From Candidatus Tisiphia endosymbiont of Dioctria linearis (GTDB lineage Bacteria; Pseudomonadota; Alphaproteobacteria; Rickettsiales; Rickettsiaceae): a stretch of 64,000 bases of DNA. The translations under genes and the position numbers were made by a program. The stretch spans positions 62,001-126,000 of the forward strand of contig NZ_OZ032156.1 in assembly GCF_964026545.1 (NCBI RefSeq). Direction: 5' to 3'. How positions within the stretch are numbered: the stretch's first letter is position 1; each line of letters begins with the position of its first letter. Positions 58,861 through 64,000 of this stretch are shown one piece after another. The notes beneath the pieces were generated by a model. That model ran no database searches. It was not told the DNA's origin and worked only from the letters and a program-made list of their open reading frames with translations.

Positions 58861-59897
58861 TTAAAATATTAGGTATTGAATCAAGTTGTGATGATACTGG
58901 CGTAGCAATAGTTACCTCAGATAAAGAGATTTTATCAAATATTGTTATTTCCCAACACCAAGAGCATAAGGCTTTTCAAGGGGTGGTGCCGGAAATCGCT
59001 GCTAGGTCACATTTGCAAAATTTAGAAAAAGCAGTTAGGTATGTTTTAGATGAAACTCATCTTGAACTATCTAATATAGATGGAATCGCAGCTACTTCCG
59101 GCCCTGGCTTGATAGGTGGGGTGATAGTTGGCTCAATGTTTGGCAGAACAGTTGCTAGCGTTTTAAAAAAGCCATTTATTGCAGTTAACCATTTAGAAGG
59201 ACATTTACTTACTGCCAGATTAACCAATAAGGCTGAGTATCCTTATTTATTACTGTTGGTTTCGGGAGGACATTGCCAGTTTGTTGCTGTTCAAGCGTTG
59301 GGTAAGTATAAAATTTTAGGACAAACTATCGATGATTCGGTAGGAGAATGCTTTGATAAAGTAGCTAAAATGCTGAATTTACCTTTCCCTGGGGGAGTAG
59401 AAATTGAGAGAAGAGCAAAGTTTGGCAACCCATTTAAGTATATTTTGCCAAAGCCTATTATTCATCAAGCTGGCTGTGATATGTCATTTTCAGGTTTAAA
59501 GACAGCAGTACGGATATTAATATCCAAATTACAACCTATAGGTGGTCAAGAAATTAATGATATAGCAGCCTGTTTCCAATATGTAGTTGGAGAAATCTTG
59601 TCAATAAAAATGCTTAATAGCTTTAAAATGTATGAGGAATTTATCGGTAAGTCGGCATTACTACAAAACACTTGCGTACTTGCCGGTGGAGTTGCCGCTA
59701 ATACTTATTTGAAAATTATACTTAAGCATCAAGCAGAAAAACAAGGATATGTACTTTTAGTACCACCAGCACATTTATGCACCGATAATGCTGCTATGAT
59801 CGCTTATGCTGGGCTAGAACGGCTGCAAAATAATCTTACTAACTCACTTGATTTCTGCCCTAGAGCAAAATGGAGCTTAGAGGATTTATATAGCTAG
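58857..59897 (+). CDS. tsaD: tRNA threonylcarbamoyladenosine synthase subunit TsaD, non-ATG start
   Basis: The frame encodes 346 residues beginning (M)[18 protein letters not shown], with the metal-binding HLEGH and a late [10 protein letters not shown]. TsaD completes t6A on ANN-decoding tRNAs and is essential. There is no ATG, GTG or TTG between the in-frame stop at 58833-58835 and the essential N-terminal motif, so initiation must use ATA (58857) or ATT (58860). AGGAG at 58844-58848 is 8 bases from ATA, ideal spacing. A GTG at 58983 would delete the ATPase motif. Confidence 0.9.
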   Translation: MIKILGIESSCDDTGVAIVTSDKEILSNIVISQHQEHKAFQGVVPEIAARSHLQNLEKAVRYVLDETHLELSNIDGIAATSGPGLIGGVIVGSMFGRTVASVLKKPFIAVNHLEGHLLTARLTNKAEYPYLLLLVSGGHCQFVAVQALGKYKILGQTIDDSVGECFDKVAKMLNLPFPGGVEIERRAKFGNPFKYILPKPIIHQAGCDMSFSGLKTAVRILISKLQPIGGQEINDIAACFQYVVGEILSIKMLNSFKMYEEFIGKSALLQNTCVLAGGVAANTYLKIILKHQAEKQGYVLLVPPAHLCTDNAAMIAYAGLERLQNNLTNSLDFCPRAKWSLEDLYS

Positions 59898-59910
59898 CCA
59901 AGTATATACG

Positions 59911-60081
59911 TCATTGTGCGAGGAGGCTACTCTGTAACACTTCGTCATTGCGAGAAGCCGCTTTGCGGTGATGCGGCAATCCAAAAAATGGTCAGGAATG
60001 GATTGCTTTGTCAGCTTACGCCTCCTCGCAATGACACCAGAATGTGGATTGCCACGCTCACATACGTTCGCTCGCAATGAC
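59911..60081. repeat. REP-like repeat cluster
   Basis: At least four arms alternate, including gtcattgcgagaagccgctt, tggattgctttgtcagctta, cctcctcgcaatgacacc and tggattgccacgctcacata with cgctcgcaatgacgg. It fills the gap after tsaD. Confidence 0.85.
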
Positions 60082-60427
60082 GGGGTGTTACAGAGCAGCT
60101 CCTCACTGACATACATTTAAGGAGTTATAACAATATCAAAAGCCTATTCGGGTTGTTATATTAGAATTTCTTGGCAGAAATTAGTTGTGCTTACTATAAA
60201 ATTTACTATAATAAATTATTTAGAAAGCTTTGTAACTAATCAGAATAAGTTTTAGATATCCTAGGTGTCATTGCGAGGAGGCATGACCCGACGAAGCAAT
60301 CCAAACATTGATTAGAAATGGATTGCCACGACCACTACGTGGTCTCGCAATGACGAAGATGTTATCTAGAACATTAACGGGTTAGCTTTATCTTAAGGGC
60401 GGATATTACGTAGACGTAAGGAGGGTT
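60082..60427. repeat. gap with a second REP-like pair
   Basis: Bases 60267-60356 are an inverted pair (gtcattgcgaggaggcatga ... ggtctcgcaatgacg). Between 60119 and 60255 an AAGGAG and an open frame of about 40 codons starting with ATA are seen, but the product is not recognised. Confidence 0.7.
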
Positions 60428-61054
60428 ATGTATAGAATTAACTTTATTATTATAATCTTATCTTTCATACTCACAGGATGTTTTCCAGCAATTTTTACTG
60501 CAACAACTAGTTCTACTATCGCAGCGGCAAAAGATCAATCAATTTCCGAAACAATTGATGACATAAAAATATCAACGAAGATCAAAGCTTCTTTCATGAA
60601 AAATAATTTCAGGGAATTATACACTAAGATTAAGGTTGAGGTAGAACAGGGTAGGGTGCTACTTACTGGAACCATAGACAAAAAAGAAGAGGCATTAAAA
60701 GCTGTAGAACTTGTCTGGGATATAACAGGAGTTAGTGAAGTTATTAATGAATTGATAATAGATAAAAAAAGTGATCATTTTGACTTAGTGCAATATACTA
60801 AAGATGCTATAATTACTAGTCAGATTAAAGCTAGGACTTTTATTAAGCGAGATATAAAATGGGTAAATTACACTATTGTTACAGTTAACAATATAGTATA
60901 TATATTTGGTTTAGCAAGGTCTGAGGAGGAGTTAGAAATGGTCACTTCTATTGCTTCTCAGATTAATGGGGTGGAAAGAGTAATCTGTCATGTTAAAATG
61001 AAGGAAACTAAAAAGATTAATAATGAACATGATATAAATGAAAGTGAAATTTAG
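60428..61054 (+). CDS. BON-domain lipoprotein
   Basis: The 208-residue protein has a lipoprotein signal with lipobox LTGC near residue 15-18, then two BON domains (about 40-115 and 120-195; e.g. [38 protein letters not shown]). Such YraP/DolP-like lipoproteins bind phospholipid and sit in the outer membrane. It overlaps rlpA by 17 bases, so both are in one operon for envelope upkeep. Confidence 0.9.
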   Translation: MYRINFIIIILSFILTGCFPAIFTATTSSTIAAAKDQSISETIDDIKISTKIKASFMKNNFRELYTKIKVEVEQGRVLLTGTIDKKEEALKAVELVWDITGVSEVINELIIDKKSDHFDLVQYTKDAIITSQIKARTFIKRDIKWVNYTIVTVNNIVYIFGLARSEEELEMVTSIASQINGVERVICHVKMKETKKINNEHDINESEI

Positions 61055-61679
61055 ACCTATTCTTTTGTTGCTAGTTTATTGTATAGGACTTAGCTCTTGT
61101 TCTACTTCACCAAAGACTAGCCTATATAGCAAATTATCGAAGGAAGATCCTAAAAATATTCATTATAAGGGACATTATAAGATAGGCAAAAAATATACTA
61201 TTAAAGGTAAGACTTATAAGCCTAAGGAAAATGTTAATTGCAATGAAGTAGGTATGGCATCTTGGTATGGTTTCAAGGATAATACCCATGGAAAAAAAAC
61301 AGCCAATGGTGATACCTATAATAAACATATGCTAAGTGCAGCTCATCGTAGTTTGCCGTTGCCTAGTTTGGTCAAAGTTACTAACTTAAGTAATAATAAG
61401 TCCCTGATTGTGATGGTTAATGATCGTGGACCTTTTAAAAAGAACCGTATTATAGATGTTTCAGAAAAATCTGCTGAGATTTTAGGATTTAAAAGACGTG
61501 GTATAGCAAAGGTTAGAGTGCAATATATGGGTAAGGAGACTAAAGAATTTTTGCATAATATTGCTTTAAGACCTAAGGAAAATTGTATTGCCCAAAAAAA
61601 AGTAGCCAATCCTAAATGTAGCGTTAATTGTCATATAAAATTAGTAAATCTAAAACATAAATTGACAGTTAATCCTTGA
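61038..61679 (+). CDS. rlpA: septal ring lytic transglycosylase RlpA
   Basis: The 213-residue protein has a lipobox at GLSSC, then the double-psi barrel: [37 protein letters not shown], and [20 protein letters not shown] with the catalytic Asp. RlpA cleaves stripped glycan at the septum. No SPOR domain follows, so it is the short form. It overlaps the BON lipoprotein gene. Confidence 0.93.
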   Translation: MKVKFRPILLLLVYCIGLSSCSTSPKTSLYSKLSKEDPKNIHYKGHYKIGKKYTIKGKTYKPKENVNCNEVGMASWYGFKDNTHGKKTANGDTYNKHMLSAAHRSLPLPSLVKVTNLSNNKSLIVMVNDRGPFKKNRIIDVSEKSAEILGFKRRGIAKVRVQYMGKETKEFLHNIALRPKENCIAQKKVANPKCSVNCHIKLVNLKHKLTVNP

Positions 61680-61697
61680 TAATTTTAGGATAGTAGT

Positions 61698-61885
61698 GGA
61701 TTGCTTCGTTGCCAGTAAACTGGCTCACTCGCAATGACGTTTGGGGTGCATCTACGTCATTGCGAGACCATGTAATGGTCGAAGCAATCCATTTTAAACA
61801 CCTTTCTGGATTGCTTCGTCGGCTTGTGCCTCCTCGCAATGACGTTATCTGTCATTGCGAGACCACATAGTGAGCGTGGCAATCC
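61698..61885. repeat. REP-like repeat cluster
   Basis: Five arms in alternating order fill the gap before pdhA. Bases about 61740-61846 nearly match 6763-6860, including the spacer around cacctttctggattgcttcg, which shows they are copies of one composite unit. Confidence 0.85.
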
Positions 61886-61906
61886 AGAAAAAATAAGCAA
61901 TATCAC

Positions 61907-61958
61907 AAAAATAATGAGAACAGCTATTAGTGGATCATAAAAATCTGCTATATTTATA
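61907..61958 (+). repeat. 52-base segment shared with 7477-7527
   Basis: The segment around ataatgagaacagctattag and cataaaaatctgctatattt differs from 7477-7527 at about five positions. Here it lies just ahead of pdhA, where it may contribute promoter sequence; near 7500 it follows the RelE-type module. Confidence 0.65.
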
Positions 61959-61991
61959 GTATATATAATTGAGAATATAGAGGAGTCATAG

Positions 61992-62978
61992 ATGATTGTT
62001 CCTGGGAAATATAAACTAAACAGTACTCAATATCTCGAGTCTTATAGAAAGATATTGTTGCTTAGAAGATTTGAAGAAAAATGTGGACAATTATACGGTA
62101 TGGGTCTAATAGGTGGGTTTTGTCACTTATATATTGGACAAGAAGCGATAATTACCGGTATAAAATTAGTAAAACAGGCGGGTGATAATACTATTACCAG
62201 TTATAGGGATCATGCTCATATTATTTCAGCCGGGACTGAAGCAAAATATGTGTTAGCAGAGCTAATGGGTAAGGAAACTGGTTGTTCGAAAGGCAAGGGT
62301 GGTTCAATGCATATGTTTGATGTACAAAACAAATTTTACGGTGGGCATGGCATTGTAGGAGCCCAGGTGCCGATAGGTACTGGTCTGGCTTTTGCTGAAA
62401 AATATCGAAATACTGATAATGTGTGTTTTACCTTTTTAGGAGATGGGGCAGTTAATCAGGGGCAAGTATATGAAGCTTTTAATATAGCGGCATTATGGCA
62501 TTTACCGGTAATTTATATTATTGAAAATAATCAATATTCTATGGGTACTTCAGTAGCCCGTTCGACCTTTATGACTGACCTTTACAAGAAAGGGGAGTCG
62601 TGTGGTATTACCGGATTTAGAGTAAATGGTATGTCGTTAGAGTCAGTTTATGATTATGCTCGGCAAGCTGCAGAATTTACAAGAAATGGTGATGGACCAA
62701 TAATATTAGAAATGGATTGTTATCGTTACAGAGGACACTCAATGTCTGATCCAGCCAAATATCGTACTAAGGAAGAAGTGGAAATCTATAAAGAACAAGA
62801 TCCCTTATCACAAGTGAAAGATATAATCTTAGCTAACAAATATGCTAGTGAGCAGCAGTTGAAAGAAATTGACAAAGAGGTCAAAGATATTATTGCAGAA
62901 GCAGTTGAGTTTTCAGAAAGCTCAGCCTTACCGGATGAGAAAGAACTATATACTAATATTTATGTTGTGAATGAGTAG
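61992..62978 (+). CDS. pdhA: pyruvate dehydrogenase E1 component subunit alpha
   Basis: The 328-residue protein has the E1-alpha order: [30 protein letters not shown], and the TPP motif [15 protein letters not shown] with [10 protein letters not shown], then [16 protein letters not shown], the phosphorylation-loop region. With PdhB it decarboxylates pyruvate and passes the acetyl group to E2. A GAGGA ribosome site precedes the ATG. It overlaps pdhB by 8 bases. Confidence 0.97.
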   Translation: MIVPGKYKLNSTQYLESYRKILLLRRFEEKCGQLYGMGLIGGFCHLYIGQEAIITGIKLVKQAGDNTITSYRDHAHIISAGTEAKYVLAELMGKETGCSKGKGGSMHMFDVQNKFYGGHGIVGAQVPIGTGLAFAEKYRNTDNVCFTFLGDGAVNQGQVYEAFNIAALWHLPVIYIIENNQYSMGTSVARSTFMTDLYKKGESCGITGFRVNGMSLESVYDYARQAAEFTRNGDGPIILEMDCYRYRGHSMSDPAKYRTKEEVEIYKEQDPLSQVKDIILANKYASEQQLKEIDKEVKDIIAEAVEFSESSALPDEKELYTNIYVVNE

Positions 62979-63963
62979 GAAGATGTTACAAATAACAGTA
63001 CGGGAAGCTTTGCGTCAGGCAATGCAGGAAGAAATGTTGAGAGATGATAGTATCTTTATTCTGGGAGAGGAAGTTGCCAAGTATCAAGGAGCATATAAGG
63101 TAACCCAAGGATTGTTAGAGCAATTCGGGGCAAAAAGAGTAATTGATACAGCAATAACAGAACATGGCTTTGCTGGGGTGGCTATTGGTGCAGCTTTTTC
63201 GGGGTTGCGTCCAATTGTTGAATTTATGACATTTAATTTTGCTATGCAAGCAATGGATCAAATAGTTAATTCTGCAGCTAAGACTCATTATATGTCTGGT
63301 GGAATTATTAAATGTCCAATAGTATTTCGTGGACCAAATGGAGCAGCAAGTCGAGTTGCTGCACAACATAGTCAAAATTATACAGCTTGTTATAGTCATA
63401 TTCCGGGGTTAAAAGTAGTAGCTCCCTATAGTGCAGAAGATCACAAAGGGTTGTTAATGACGGCTATTCGTGATGATAACCCAGTAATTTTTCTAGAGAA
63501 TGAAATTCTCTATGGGCATAGTTTTGAAGTTCCAGAAATAATCGAGCCTATTCCTTTTGGGCAAGCTAAGAAACTTATTGAAGGTGATGATGCTACCATA
63601 GTAACATTTTCCTTACAAGTTAAGTTGGCTTTAGATGCGGCAAATAGTTTGCAGAATAATGGCATTAACTGTGAGGTGATTGACCTTAGAACGATCAAGC
63701 CTTTGGATATAGAAACTATATTACAATCAGTCAAAAAGACTAATCGATTGGTTATTATAGAAGAAGGTTGGTTTTTTGCCGGGGTTGGGGCAACTATAGC
63801 TAGCATGGTGATGAGTCAGGCATTTGATTATCTAGATGCTCCTATAGAAATTATCTCGGCTAAGGATGTCCCCTTACCATATGCTGTTAATTTAGAGAAA
63901 TTAGCCTTACCAACTATTGAAGACGTTATTAATGCTGTGAAGAAAGTGTGTTATGTTCAATGA
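62971..63963 (+). CDS. pdhB: pyruvate dehydrogenase E1 component subunit beta
   Basis: The 330-residue protein has [70 protein letters not shown] and the late [11 protein letters not shown]. No lipoyl domain is fused. It pairs with PdhA. The start could also be ATG 62983, four codons later. E2 and E3 genes are not in the window. Confidence 0.97.
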   Translation: MSRKMLQITVREALRQAMQEEMLRDDSIFILGEEVAKYQGAYKVTQGLLEQFGAKRVIDTAITEHGFAGVAIGAAFSGLRPIVEFMTFNFAMQAMDQIVNSAAKTHYMSGGIIKCPIVFRGPNGAASRVAAQHSQNYTACYSHIPGLKVVAPYSAEDHKGLLMTAIRDDNPVIFLENEILYGHSFEVPEIIEPIPFGQAKKLIEGDDATIVTFSLQVKLALDAANSLQNNGINCEVIDLRTIKPLDIETILQSVKKTNRLVIIEEGWFFAGVGATIASMVMSQAFDYLDAPIEIISAKDVPLPYAVNLEKLALPTIEDVINAVKKVCYVQ

Positions 63964-64000
63964 TATTTGTAAAAAAATCATTGACGAGGCAACTATATTA
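63953..64000 (+). CDS. possible start of a further gene, cut by the window edge
   Basis: An ATG at 63953, overlapping the end of pdhB, opens [16 protein letters not shown] and is open to the window edge. It is too short to identify, and the coupling to pdhB is the only support. Confidence 0.3.
   Translation, partial: MFNDICKKIIDEATIL

Noticed and set aside
58983..59897. tsaD starting at GTG 58983.
   Set aside because: It would delete the conserved N-terminal [13 protein letters not shown]ase motif, which is present and in frame upstream.
60119..60260. About 40-codon frame after AAGGAG with an ATA start, resembling the tsaD situation.
   Set aside because: The product is unrecognised and an ATA start alone is not enough support without an essential motif.
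6719..61885. CRISPR-like repeats.
   Set aside because: The repeated units are dispersed, inverted and of variable spacing, with no regular direct-repeat/spacer array and no cas genes.
1..64000. TAG recoded as an amino acid, suggested by three genes with internal TAG.
   Set aside because: Many intact genes here end in TAG, for example trxB, pdhA and the YgjP-like gene, and one interrupted gene has TAA instead.

Overview
The window is a gene-dense, AT-rich stretch of a Rickettsiaceae chromosome (Rickettsia or a close relative such as the Torix group/Megaira). This rests on a 17 kDa surface antigen lipoprotein (20886-21356), a DUF2610 protein, a Rickettsia-type psd-pssA pair, linked pccB/pccA/ntrY genes, pdhA-pdhB, a PleD-type diguanylate cyclase and small palindromic elements of the kind that insert into coding genes in this family. 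The genus cannot be fixed from the sequence alone. I saw no rRNA, tRNA or CRISPR array.

Layout. 1-2007: end of dapA, then smpB, sppA and an IHF/HU-like gene. 2008-3965: an accessory patch with a GNAT acetyltransferase, an IS110 transposase stub and an Rpn-type nuclease gene broken by one stop. 3966-14539: mutS, a CopG/RelE-type toxin-antitoxin pair bracketed by inverted repeats, recJ, a methyltransferase, clpX, dnaA and a rhodanese gene carrying an in-frame palindromic element. 14650-19970: sdhE, mfd and radA as one operon (mfd broken by one stop), then an orphan truncated antitoxin. 20019-27323: znuC, the 17 kDa antigen, fieF-tadA, pdxY, a second copy of the fieF 3' end plus tadA, a methyltransferase, rppH and pleD. 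27538-32232: efp, a suhB-like gene, DUF2610, psd, pssA and an emrA-like gene with one stop. 32508-37399: greA, a dolichol-kinase-like gene, dnaG, rpoD. 37533-45122: an XRE regulator, a YgjP-like metalloprotease, rpe, pccB, pccA and an NtrY-like kinase. 45352-51506: a YoeB-type TA pair, rnd, an AEC transporter, an alpha/beta hydrolase, trxB, dnaB. 51593-56766: two unusual reverse-strand genes, an exported NB-ARC/TPR protein (one stop) and an unrecognised 872-residue repeat protein. 57412-63963: gatB, tsaD with a non-ATG start, a BON lipoprotein, rlpA, pdhA, pdhB.

Two themes stand out. First, intergenic space is heavily colonised by short repeats: a REP-like family with core gtcattgcgag / gaagcaatcca, longer MITE-like elements with their own terminal inverted repeats, and a 107-bp element present once between genes and once inside a reading frame. 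Second, gene decay is visible at single-base level: four otherwise full-length genes (Rpn nuclease, mfd, emrA, NB-ARC/TPR) each carry exactly one in-frame stop, a RelE toxin has a 3' frameshift and tsaD has lost its ATG. Either this is a strain in early reductive decay or some of these are consensus errors; read-level checks would separate the two.

The best candidates for new biology are the exported NB-ARC/TPR protein with its 872-residue neighbour, the protein-coding palindromic element, and the pdxY insertion flanked by ~705-bp direct repeats.
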